A program made the translations under genes and the position numbers. A DNA stretch of 64,000 nt from positions 1,412,001-1,476,000 of the forward strand of contig NZ_CP026095.1 of assembly GCF_004006295.1 (NCBI RefSeq). The letters run 5' to 3'. Source of the stretch: Peribacillus asahii (GTDB lineage: Bacteria > Bacillota > Bacilli > Bacillales > DSM-1321). The notes under the pieces are model-generated. The model saw only the letters and a program-made list of their open reading frames with translations, was not told the origin of the DNA and did no database searches. Of this stretch, positions 38,584-46,067 are shown one piece after another. Each line of letters begins with the position of its first letter. The first letter of the stretch is position 1.

Positions 38584-38916
38584 ATGGTAAATGAACGATT
38601 AAATTCAGCTAACCCAAGTCTTGATTTGAAATATCGCCGTAAGAAAAATGCAGAAGAAATGAAGCACCAAGTAATCACTTTTGCAATGATGATTTTCTTT
38701 ACGTTAATTGCTTTTGCTGCCATAGGATTTGATTTTAGTAAATGGTTTGTCAAACCTGTTATTCTTTTACTTGCGGTTGTTCAAGTGATTTTTCAACTGT
38801 ATTATTTTATGCATATGAAACATAAAGGGCATAGTACGATTGCGTTATTTTTATTCTCAGGTTTAGCAGTCGGCTTGCTTACTGTTTTAACTTTTTTAAC
38901 CATTGTCTGGTGGTAA
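38584..38916 (+). CDS. ctaF: Cytochrome caa3 oxidase subunit IV
   Basis: Encodes 110 residues with three membrane helices and the conserved FQLYYFMHMKHKGH segment. It begins four bases after the ctaE stop. Small accessory subunit of the caa3 complex. A terminator and a minimal copy of the dispersed repeat follow. Confidence 0.93.
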   Translation: MVNERLNSANPSLDLKYRRKKNAEEMKHQVITFAMMIFFTLIAFAAIGFDFSKWFVKPVILLLAVVQVIFQLYYFMHMKHKGHSTIALFLFSGLAVGLLTVLTFLTIVWW

Positions 38917-38926
38917 AATGATGTAG

Positions 38927-38953
38927 AAATCGGCTACTTGTTAGCCGATTTTC
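38927..38953 (+). terminator. Terminator of ctaBCDEF
   Basis: AAATCGGCTA pairs with TAGCCGATTT, followed by a T-rich tract that merges into the left end of repeat copy 5. Confidence 0.85.
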
Positions 38954-38955
38954 TA

Positions 38956-39004
38956 TTTATCCCACACGTAACGGACAGGCCCCACTGATCAAGTTTCACT
39001 TTAC
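38956..39004 (+). repeat. Dispersed structured repeat, copy 5 (ends only, about 49 bp)
   Basis: Consists of the left end TTTATCCCACACGTAACGG joined directly to the right end CCCCACTGATCAAGTTTCAC followed by TTTA. All arms are deleted. Confidence 0.85.
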
Positions 39005-39161
39005 AAGGTTCTGTTAAATAAGGGTGTAGATTTTGGCTTATTTTAGTTTAGCAAAAGCTGTCTAAATGAGTTTATTTAATGGGTATAAATGGTAACTTTT
39101 GAAATATTTTACGTTTATAGCTATAATACAAGTAAAGAAAACCTACTCTTGGGGTGAGTGT

Positions 39162-40055
39162 ATGTCTATTGATATTTTTGGTTTTCGTGCTTTATGGAGT
39201 CCATATTATTTGATGGTACTTATTTGTATAACCATTGGCTATTTTTTATTTGCGACGAAATATCGTCATCGTGTTGTAGGGAATACTGGACTCACAAATA
39301 GACAAGTGGTGTACTTTTTACTCGCGATGCTTTTGTTGTATGTTGTGAAAGGATCACCTGTTGATTTGATGAGTCATATTATGTTTAGCGCTCATATGAC
39401 CCAAATGGCTGTACTTTATTTAGTAATTCCGCCGCTATTTATTATTGCCATACCAAATTGGATTTGGCGGATGTGGATTGATAGGAAAGTAAGCAAGGTG
39501 ATTTTTTCTTTTTTCACTAATCCATTAATCGCTTTGCTAGTATTCAATAGTTTCTTTTCGTTATATCATCTGCCGCTTATATTTGATGTAGTTAAAACGA
39601 ATATATGGTTACATGCAGCATATACTATGATTTTATTTATAACAGCTGTAATGATGTGGTTCCCGCTTGTAAATAAGCTTCCTGAGAGACAAAGCTTATC
39701 TGGCGTAAAGAAGATTGCTTATATTTTCGGCAGCGGGATTTTAATGACTCCGGCTTGTGCGTTAATTATTTTTGCTAATGCCCCGATGTATAGCACGTTT
39801 TCTAATCCTGAGTTATGGGCTAATGCAATGAGGCTGTGTGTTCCATCTTCTATGTTAGCTGGGTTAAATTTAAACGGCCCTGAAATGTTTAGCGGCTTAC
39901 CAGCACTTCAGGATCAACAGCTTGGCGGGATTCTGATGAAGATTATTCAAGAAATTGTATTAGGTTATGTACTTGGTGTCATTTTCTTTGCTTGGGCTAA
40001 AAAAGAGAACGGTGGGGGAACTAAAATCGATCCACTTCCGTCTGATTATCGATAA
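39162..40055 (+). CDS. ctaG: Cytochrome caa3 oxidase assembly factor CtaG
   Basis: ATG at 39162 after GGGGTGAG gives 297 residues (MSIDIFGFRALWSPYYLMVL). A multi-helix membrane protein of the Bacillus CtaG family (not homologous to the Cox11-type CtaG), needed for active caa3 oxidase, probably in CuB insertion. Histidines and methionines in SHIMFSAHMTQMAVLYLVIPP may bind copper (inference). Its own terminator follows. Confidence 0.93.
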   Translation: MSIDIFGFRALWSPYYLMVLICITIGYFLFATKYRHRVVGNTGLTNRQVVYFLLAMLLLYVVKGSPVDLMSHIMFSAHMTQMAVLYLVIPPLFIIAIPNWIWRMWIDRKVSKVIFSFFTNPLIALLVFNSFFSLYHLPLIFDVVKTNIWLHAAYTMILFITAVMMWFPLVNKLPERQSLSGVKKIAYIFGSGILMTPACALIIFANAPMYSTFSNPELWANAMRLCVPSSMLAGLNLNGPEMFSGLPALQDQQLGGILMKIIQEIVLGYVLGVIFFAWAKKENGGGTKIDPLPSDYR

Positions 40056-40059
40056 AGCG

Positions 40060-40093
40060 AAACTTGTCCATAATTTTTTGGACAAGTTTTTTT
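40060..40093 (+). terminator. Terminator of ctaG
   Basis: AAACTTGTCC pairs with GGACAAGTTT, followed by T residues. Confidence 0.9.
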
Positions 40094-40241
40094 AAAAAAA
40101 GCAAATGATAGTTTGTAATTAGAGGAAGAATAGAAGAGGAAAGTGAGCATTTTGTTAATAATGAAGGGATTATATTGTGTTTTACTAGGGCCTTTTATAC
40201 AATGAACGTACAATACATATAGAGAGGACGTTATAGTTTTT

Positions 40242-40703
40242 ATGTCTTTACCAATTCTTCCAACAATCAGTACCAGCTTTATTGTGCTAAGTGCTATTAC
40301 TGTAGCTATTGGTTGGTATCAAATTAAACAGCGTAAAATCGAAACGCATCAAAAGACAATGATGTGGGCAGCTATATTTGCTGTAATATTCTTTACTATT
40401 TATCTTTCTCGTACCGTTTTTGTCGGGAACACCTCTTTTGGCGGTCCAGATGATATTAAGATTTACTATACAATCTTTTTAATCTTTCATATTATTTTAG
40501 CAACAACAGGAGCGGTTCTTGGGATTATCATGTTAGTAACAGGGTACAAGAAAAACTACCGTATTCATAAAAAAATTGGTCCAGCAACTAGTGTGATTTG
40601 GTTCTTTACAGCCATTACGGGTGTAGCTGTTTATTTCCTGCTATATGTCATCTATCATGGTGGACAAACAACGTCATTAATTAAAGCGATTTTAGGATCG
40701 TAA
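40242..40703 (+). CDS. DUF420 membrane protein (CtaM/YozB type)
   Basis: Encodes 153 residues with four to five membrane helices. Histidines lie in a pattern typical of DUF420 (QRKIETHQKTMMWAA, IFHIILATTGAVLG, NYRIHKKIGP, IYHGG). In Staphylococcus the family member CtaM is required for aa3 quinol oxidase maturation; B. subtilis YozB is related. Its place next to ctaG fits an oxidase assembly role (inference). AGAGAGGACG provides a distant ribosome site. Confidence 0.85.
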   Translation: MSLPILPTISTSFIVLSAITVAIGWYQIKQRKIETHQKTMMWAAIFAVIFFTIYLSRTVFVGNTSFGGPDDIKIYYTIFLIFHIILATTGAVLGIIMLVTGYKKNYRIHKKIGPATSVIWFFTAITGVAVYFLLYVIYHGGQTTSLIKAILGS

Positions 40704-40752
40704 AATATAGAAAAGGCCTGATTCTCTTCAAGAGTCAGGTCTTTTCTATATT
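40704..40752 (+). terminator. Terminator after the DUF420 gene
   Basis: ATATAGAAAAG-CCTGA pairs with TCAGG-CTTTTCTATAT around a long loop. Confidence 0.85.
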
Positions 40753-40884
40753 AAAAGTAATGTTATAGGATGATGCAACATTTTATGAACGAGCTTATTT
40801 ATTATATAGAGACAAAATGGTTATAGCTAAAGATGATTTGCGAAGGGGTGGGTGAAGTCAAGCCGCAGGGGAGCGGTAGAAGAG

Positions 40885-40921
40885 TAAAATAGAAACAACG
40901 CATGTTTTAACATGCGTTGTG
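40885..40921 (-). terminator. Terminator of yugN
   Basis: ACAACGCATG pairs with CATGCGTTGT; a T-rich tract follows on the minus strand, seven bases past the yugN stop. Confidence 0.85.
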
Positions 40922-40928
40922 AGGTTGA

Positions 40929-41291
40929 TTAAAGACCATTAAATTCTACTAATTCTTTATGAACGTCCGCTAAGATTTTTTCGCATTGTTTTACTAATGG
41001 AGCAGGAAAGTATTCTCCATCGCCATATTCCACTCCGTGTGGATAGTAATGTTTCCCTAATAGTGGTACGCGTAATTTAATAATCGCTTTATGACTGCCA
41101 ACATCACCTTCAATAGCTTCGCCTAAAATTCTTAAATAATAAACGCCTTCTGTTAATTCGAATTTTCGATCGTAACTAACGCGTTCATAATCCCATTGTT
41201 CTGCACGGATTAGACCGTACTGGGGCATTAAATCATCAAGACGGTTTAAATCAGCTGTTATGTGGTGTAAGCCAGAGTTTTCAAGTCTCAC
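40929..41291 (-). CDS. yugN: YugN-like protein
   Basis: Encodes 120 residues beginning MRLENSGLHHITADLNRLDD, with WDYERVSYDRKFEL, YYLRILGEAIEGDVGSHKA and LLGKHYYPHGVEYG. These match the YugN-like family (PF08868) from memory. Soluble, function unknown. In B. subtilis yugN lies elsewhere on the chromosome, so this is a local rearrangement. AGGAGGT precedes the ATG. Confidence 0.85.
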   Translation of the reverse strand: MRLENSGLHHITADLNRLDDLMPQYGLIRAEQWDYERVSYDRKFELTEGVYYLRILGEAIEGDVGSHKAIIKLRVPLLGKHYYPHGVEYGDGEYFPAPLVKQCEKILADVHKELVEFNGL

Positions 41292-41540
41292 AAATAGTAC
41301 CTCCTAATCGTTACAATTAAAATTCGAGATAAAATCTTTTTGTGAATTCCATAAATATACAATCGGTGCTTATGTTTAATAATAGTATGAATTGATTGAA
41401 GTTGCAACGAACGACTGGTAAGTATTTTGTGAATTTAGAAAGTTCTCTTGCACGGCTTTCATAGTAGCTACTTATTTATTATAAGAAAACATGATATAAT
41501 GGGCGTGAGCTGTAAAACGAAAAGAGAGGAAGTGATCCTC

Positions 41541-42598
41541 TGCGTAAACTTGCAAAAATTGTTGTACTAGTTATAATCTTTTTTGTTGTCGGTATTTTTC
41601 TGAATATTGACGAAGATGATAACTCTCATTCAATTTTAAATGGGAATAAAGGGATTAATTCAAATAAAGATATAAATGAGTCTACTACTTTGAGTAAAAA
41701 AGAAACGACTCGAGAAGCAGAGAGTGGATTAGCTGTTACAATAGGTGAGAAAGAAGCAGAGATTAAGAAGAAGTTTGGGCAACCAAATCGAGTAGACGTG
41801 TCCGCTTATGGTTATGATTGGTGGATTTATAATCAAAATGCAGATTCTTATTTTCAGTTGGCGATGGAAAATGGGAAAGTTGTATCAGCTTATGGCATTG
41901 GTGATAAAGTGAATATTTCCCCGTTTAAAGTAGGTCAGCCTATTGATGAAATCTATTCGAGTGTTTACGTGGAACCGTCCGTTGATATCGAAACGGATGG
42001 AAGCTCCTATCGCTTTGAATTATCGGAGGAAGATATGAATATGAGACCGATTGTTGAGATAGGAGATATTTATGCTCAATTGTATTTGGATAAAATGACA
42101 GGAACGCTTTCGAGTGTGCGTTTTTTAAATGAAGAGACTTTGCTTAAACAAAGACCATATGAATTAACCTATAGCGGTGAGCTTATGAAGGTGGACGAAT
42201 TATCAGAAGCCGAATGGTCACAAGTCGAAGAAGGAAATGAACGACAAATTTTTGATATTTCAAATATTATGCGTAAACGTTTTAATGTTCCAGCATTACA
42301 ATGGGATGAACAAACTGCAGAGGTTGCGTACCTTCATAGTTATGACATGTCAGATAGCGATTATTTTTCTCACGTTTCTAAAACAGAAGGCGACTTAGAG
42401 GACCGTTTAGAAAAAGGAAAGGTGACGTATCATTCAGCAGGTGAAAATATCGCAGCGGAGTATGTAGATGCCATTGCTGTTATGGAAGGGTGGCTTAATA
42501 GTAAAGGACATCGTGATACGCTATTAAATAAAGAGTTCACCCATTTAGGTGTTGGAGTTTATGAGAAATATTACACGCAAAATTTTATTAAACCGTGA
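41541..42598 (+). CDS. ylbC: YlbC-like CAP-domain protein with an N-terminal frameshift
   Basis: The main frame (from 41549) encodes an N-terminal CAP-associated domain and a C-terminal SCP/CAP domain with HSYDMSDSDYFSHVSK, SAGENIAAE and GHRDTLLN. No usable start exists in that frame before TTG 41690, which has no ribosome site. A neighbouring frame starting CTG 41541, nine bases after GAGAGGA, reads LRKLAKIVVLVII. One extra T in the T5 run at 41580-41584 would join it to FFVVGIFLNIDEDD, making a normal signal anchor and a protein of about 352 residues. Either a real mutation or an assembly error. Confidence 0.75.
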
Positions 42599-42633
42599 TG
42601 AACGAAAGTGAGAGCTAAAGATAATCAGCTTAA

Positions 42634-42687
42634 ATAAAGTGAAACTTCCATCAGTGGGGATCTTACTGCCCGTTAAGTGTGGGATAA
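42634..42687 (-). repeat. Dispersed structured repeat, copy 6 (ends only, about 54 bp)
   Basis: On the minus strand TTTATCCCACACTTAACGG and then GCAGTAAGATC is joined to CCCCACTGATGGAAGTTTCA and CTTTAT. The ends are nearly perfect and everything between is deleted. Lies just after ylbC. Confidence 0.9.
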
Positions 42688-42699
42688 ATAATGATTCGT

Positions 42700-42732
42700 A
42701 AAAACGAGTTCCGAATAGGGGCTCGTTTTTAT
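42700..42732 (+). terminator. Terminator downstream of ylbC
   Basis: AAAAACGAG pairs with CTCGTTTTT around a 13-base loop. Confidence 0.75.
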
Positions 42733-42734
42733 AT

Positions 42735-42780
42735 GGGCTCCTGCTCGTGTGAAACTAGGGTCTCACACGAGCAGGAGCCC
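42735..42780. repeat. Perfect 18-bp inverted repeat
   Basis: GGGCTCCTGCTCGTGTGA (42735-42752) and its exact complement (42763-42780) flank a 10-base loop. No T run follows on either strand, so it is not a standard terminator. Located between the ylbC terminator and ylbD. Confidence 0.85.
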
Positions 42781-42880
42781 AAAATAAACAGCGTGGTATT
42801 AAAGAATAGAAAAGGGTGCGCACCTTTTAGAGGGATTTGCATATTGTACAATAGGTAAATGTCTGAGTGAGGTGAGAATA

Positions 42881-43321
42881 ATGGCCAAAAATAAACGCCA
42901 GTCGATTGAACAATTTCGTGAGTTTGTAAAGGGGCATCCTCATTTACGCAATGAAGTGAGGCGTAAGGAGACGACTTGGCAGGAACTCTTTGAAGAGTGG
43001 TATTTATTAGGGGCAGATCATCCACGCTGGAACGTTGAACAAGAAAGAGCGCAACAAGAAACTGTGCAAGGGCACCCAAAAGCAGTGGAGCAAAACGATA
43101 AGGAGCTTGTGCAAAATCAAGAATTTCTTACTATGCTGCTTGGAGCGTTGAAAAGTATGGATATTAATCAAATTCAACAATATATTAGAAGTGCCAACCA
43201 AGCAATTGGAACCATTCAAGGGTTGTTAGAAGTGTTTCAAGGAGATAGATCAACGAAAGAAGAGCCACCGAAGCAAGAAGTAGAGAAACGTGGCAACCCT
43301 TTTGTATTTAGAAAAGATTAA
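42881..43321 (+). CDS. ylbD: YlbD-like spore coat protein
   Basis: ATG at 42881 after GAGGTGAG gives 146 residues. QSIEQFREFVKGHPHL and WQELFEEWYLLG match the YlbD-like coat protein family (PF14071); the C-terminal end is basic (KRGNPFVFRKD). A role in the spore coat is known for the family. The next gene starts 13 bases downstream. Confidence 0.85.
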   Translation: MAKNKRQSIEQFREFVKGHPHLRNEVRRKETTWQELFEEWYLLGADHPRWNVEQERAQQETVQGHPKAVEQNDKELVQNQEFLTMLLGALKSMDINQIQQYIRSANQAIGTIQGLLEVFQGDRSTKEEPPKQEVEKRGNPFVFRKD

Positions 43322-43334
43322 GGAAGGGATTATA

Positions 43335-43577
43335 TTGCGCCAAAATATTTATGCCTTTATTGAAGAGAATGAGGATGTACGCAATTATTTACGGATTCAG
43401 CCGATTTGGTATAAAAAGCTTATGCGTAATCCACAGCATTTGGATCAATTAGAAACAGAAGCGAAATATTTTTTTAAAAAGTCTATCCCTCATCGGGTGT
43501 CTAAATTTTCGGATGGTGTTCAAGTAGCTTCGATGATGCTTCATATGTTTCAAGCGATGAATAATTCAGGTAGTTAG
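43335..43577 (+). CDS. ylbE: YlbE-like protein
   Basis: TTG at 43335 after AGGAAGGGA gives 80 residues (MRQNIYAFIEENEDVRNYLR). RIQPIWYKKLMRNP and the C-terminal MMLHMFQAMN agree with the YlbE-like family (PF14003), found with YlbD in spore formers. Function unknown. Confidence 0.85.
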   Translation: MRQNIYAFIEENEDVRNYLRIQPIWYKKLMRNPQHLDQLETEAKYFFKKSIPHRVSKFSDGVQVASMMLHMFQAMNNSGS

Positions 43578-43643
43578 CGGTGAATTTTCATGAGTAATTT
43601 ACTCCTTTTAGCCAACAATAATGGTGAAGGGAGGTTTTTTAGC

Positions 43644-44063
43644 ATGAAGAAATTAGTTATTATATTTGTTTTATTGTTTATGATAAGTGGTTGTGGTCAG
43701 AAAATTCCTAAACCTAAAGATATAATCGAGAATGTTCATAGTCTTTTTGAAACTAGGGCAGAAGCATCTGCATGGAAGGCAATAAATGAGGACTTTTTTG
43801 TGAAAACAATAGTTAAAGAAGATAATGTGTATGTGGAGTGTTATGTAAAAGGGTATAGCTTTTCACAAACGAATTCTAAAAAGTTGGCAACGGTTACCGT
43901 TTCTATAGATGGAAAAAAGCATAGTGAGCGTACGACAGCGGCTTTTGTTGTAAGAGATGTACCGAATGGAAAACATAGGATGAAGCTTGAAGTTTTAAAT
44001 GAAGATGGAGAAAAAACAGGACTAACAAAAGAAGTGGAGGTACATATTGAGTCAACTATCTAA
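43644..44063 (+). CDS. Small lipoprotein of unknown function
   Basis: Not recognised. ATG at 43644 after AAGGGAGG gives 139 residues with a signal peptide ending in ISGC (Cys18). The mature part looks like a small beta-sandwich (YVECYVKGYSF, VTVSIDGKKHSERTTAAF, PNGKHRMKLEVLNEDGEK). It sits between ylbE and ylbF, where B. subtilis has no gene, and reads in the same direction as both. Confidence 0.72.
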   Translation: MKKLVIIFVLLFMISGCGQKIPKPKDIIENVHSLFETRAEASAWKAINEDFFVKTIVKEDNVYVECYVKGYSFSQTNSKKLATVTVSIDGKKHSERTTAAFVVRDVPNGKHRMKLEVLNEDGEKTGLTKEVEVHIESTI

Positions 44064-44117
44064 TAGCTCGCTTCTTGATTCGAAAAATGGTAAAATGGTG
44101 GTGGAGGTGAGCGATTA

Positions 44118-44561
44118 ATGCTTGCTACTATGGAAACCATTGAAATCGTTCAAAAAGCTGAAGCATTGGCTAAATTAGTGATGCAATCTGAGATTGGTGA
44201 AAATTATTTTGCTCATTTATATAAACTAAAGAATGATCAACTCGCGCAACAAAAAATTAAAAAGTTTGTGGCGCTGAAAGATTTATACGAAGAAGTTCAA
44301 CGTTTTGGAAAGTATCATCCGGAATATAAAAGGGTAAATACGGATATTCGCGACGCAAAACGAGATATGGATTTGCATCCGACGATTGTTGATTTTAAAA
44401 GAGCTGAAATGGATTTGCAAACGGTATTAGATGAAATCAGCATGAAAATTGGTCGAGCTGTTTCCCCTCAAATAAAAGTTCCAACAGGCAATCCTTTCTT
44501 TGATTCAGGATCGGGCTGCTCTGGAGGTTGTGGGACAGGCGGCAGCTGTGGCTGTTCTTAA
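44118..44561 (+). CDS. ylbF: YlbF, Y-complex subunit (RNase Y specificity factor)
   Basis: Encodes 147 residues. The helical YmcA/YlbF domain (MLATMETIEIVQKAEALAKL, later RFGKYHPEYKRVN) is followed by a Cys-rich end, CSGGCGTGGSCGCS. In B. subtilis YlbF forms a complex with YmcA and YaaT that carries Fe-S clusters and guides RNase Y in mRNA maturation, affecting competence, biofilm and sporulation. Cys spacing is conserved. Terminator follows. Confidence 0.92.
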   Translation: MLATMETIEIVQKAEALAKLVMQSEIGENYFAHLYKLKNDQLAQQKIKKFVALKDLYEEVQRFGKYHPEYKRVNTDIRDAKRDMDLHPTIVDFKRAEMDLQTVLDEISMKIGRAVSPQIKVPTGNPFFDSGSGCSGGCGTGGSCGCS

Positions 44562-44570
44562 CGAAGCATT

Positions 44571-44613
44571 AAATTGGTGTAAGGATACTAAGTATCTCTA
44601 CACCAATTTTTAG
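44571..44613 (+). terminator. Terminator of ylbF
   Basis: AAATTGGTGTA pairs with TACACCAATTT, followed by T residues. Confidence 0.9.
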
Positions 44614-44643
44614 TTGAAAGCAAAGTTTTTCCTATGCTACACT
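44614..44643 (+). promoter_or_regulatory. Promoter of ylbG
   Basis: TTGAAA at 44614-44619, 18-base spacer, extended -10 TGC-TACACT (44635-44643), directly after the ylbF terminator. Confidence 0.65.
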
Positions 44644-44677
44644 GAATAAAAACCTTTAATATGAGGGAGATAAAAAT

Positions 44678-44953
44678 ATGATTGGAGCTAGGCAAGGAAT
44701 TATTGTCTATTTACATACATTAAAACAAGCGAAAATGCTTAGAAAATTTGGAAATATTCATTATGTATCTAAAAAGCTAAAGTATGTCGTCCTGTATACG
44801 AATATGGATGAAGTAGAGGCGTTAGTAGAAAAGCTAAGAGGCTATTCTTTCGTGAAAAGAGTCGATCTTTCTCATAAACCTTTTCTCAAGGTAGAATACG
44901 AGAATTCCAAGCCAGATAAAGCGAAAGAATATGATTATAAGATGGGTATTTAA
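44678..44953 (+). CDS. ylbG: DUF2129 protein YlbG
   Basis: Encodes 91 residues ([20 protein letters not shown]) with [18 protein letters not shown] and [20 protein letters not shown]. Matches YlbG (DUF2129, UPF0298), a small cytosolic protein of unknown function. Own promoter and terminator. AGGGAG precedes the ATG. Confidence 0.9.
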   Translation: MIGARQGIIVYLHTLKQAKMLRKFGNIHYVSKKLKYVVLYTNMDEVEALVEKLRGYSFVKRVDLSHKPFLKVEYENSKPDKAKEYDYKMGI

Positions 44954-44990
44954 AAGGACTGTTCTCACAGCTGTGGGAACAGTTCTTTTA
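44953..44990 (+). terminator. Terminator of ylbG
   Basis: AAGGACTGTTC-CACA pairs with TG-GAACAGTTCTTT, followed by T residues. Confidence 0.85.
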
Positions 44991-45045
44991 TTACAATAAG
45001 TATTCAATCGTTTACTTAGCATTGAATGATTATCATACGGCTTTT

Positions 45046-45444
45046 TTAAAATCCTGTTTTCATCGGTGGTAAATATTTGTTCATACGCAAAATGCCGATT
45101 AAATGCTGGTAATACAAATCTAGTTCTGCAAACAGCGTAGACGGCTTAATCTCTAATTCGATAATGGACTTGTCGAGTTCCTTCGCCAATCCTTCAAAAA
45201 GCTCGTATCGCTTATTTGGAGTTATTTGTGGGTTAGGGATGCCTTCGCGACAAATATAAAGTGGCTGAAACTCCCCTTCAGTTGTCGGGTGCATCACAAC
45301 AACAAGAGATGTTACTTGTTTATCGTTTGAGGTTGTGTGAAGGGCTAATAATCTAGCTACTCGATGTCTATTGTTTTTTCCGATTTCTAGTAATTCATAT
45401 AAATCAGAATATCCTTGTCCAAGTTCAATAAAACGTTGAATCAA
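45046..45444 (-). CDS. Conserved hypothetical protein (possibly DUF7147)
   Basis: Encodes 132 residues (MIQRFIELGQGYSDLYELLE) with HRVARLLALHT, SLVVVMHPT and FQPLYICREGIPNP. It resembles a Bacillaceae family that I recall as DUF7147, sometimes mislabelled methylthioribose kinase. No kinase motif is present. Cytosolic. AAGGAGAG precedes the ATG. No clear terminator follows on the minus strand. Confidence 0.65.
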   Translation of the reverse strand: MIQRFIELGQGYSDLYELLEIGKNNRHRVARLLALHTTSNDKQVTSLVVVMHPTTEGEFQPLYICREGIPNPQITPNKRYELFEGLAKELDKSIIELEIKPSTLFAELDLYYQHLIGILRMNKYLPPMKTGF

Positions 45445-45529
45445 TTCAATCTCTCCTTATGTGCATATTCCTTCATACTGTACCATTTTCCTGTTCAAAA
45501 GAGAAGTTATACAGCTGCATACGTGTCTA

Positions 45530-45913
45530 ATAAAGTGAAACTTCCATCAGTGGGGGTTTTCCTTCATCCCCCACTGATGGTTAGTCACGTTCTACGGTCA
45601 CTAAGATTTCCGCTTCGCTTCAATCAAGTGACCGTACGAACCTGATTGGTGAAAGCTTACCTTTGAAAACCGCAAAGGTAAGTTTCACTGTACCTCACCA
45701 ATCGGACCTTTACTACAAAAGCGAGGCGACTGTTCAGCCCCGACAAGCATAAGATGAAATGCGGCGTGGCGCAGTTTGCCGCAGAGCATGACAGCTTATG
45801 ACCTCGAGGGGCTAGGAGCCGCAACTAGATGAGGGCAGTTGTCCCCCACCTATCTTCTTTGATTCCTCATAAGCTTGAGGTAGGGGTCTTACTGCCCGTT
45901 AAGTGTGGGATAA
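45530..45913 (-). repeat. Dispersed structured repeat, copy 7 (full length, about 384 bp)
   Basis: Full-length copy in reverse orientation, highly similar to copy 2 along all five arms including the GC-rich module (about 45722-45826). Arm 3 (CTTACCTTTG/CAAAGGTAAG) and arm 5 (CCATCAGTGGGGG/CCCCCACTGATGG) are perfect. Arm 1 reads CCCCTACCT against AGGTGGGGG. Unlike the other copies it sits between divergent genes, upstream of both. Confidence 0.93.
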
Positions 45914-46067
45914 ATAAAAGATGCATGAATCTCTCTTTTTATCTAAAATGAACAGGGGTTCAATAGAACTATAAAAAGAAATTAAGGATAAGTTCATAGA
46001 ATATTCCCGTGACTTTTCGAGTGTGTTTTGGTACTTTGGTATCATAGACGGAAAGGGGAATTGGTTT

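Noticed and set aside
42729..43079. Minus-strand frame of 116 codons over the hairpin and ylbD start
   Set aside because: Antisense to ylbD; its first part is the perfect inverted repeat. No ribosome site.
45415..45645. Plus-strand open frame reading into repeat copy 7
   Set aside because: It has no ribosome site, and its C-terminal half is simply arm 5 and arm 4 of the repeat. Similar frames occur in other copies by chance.
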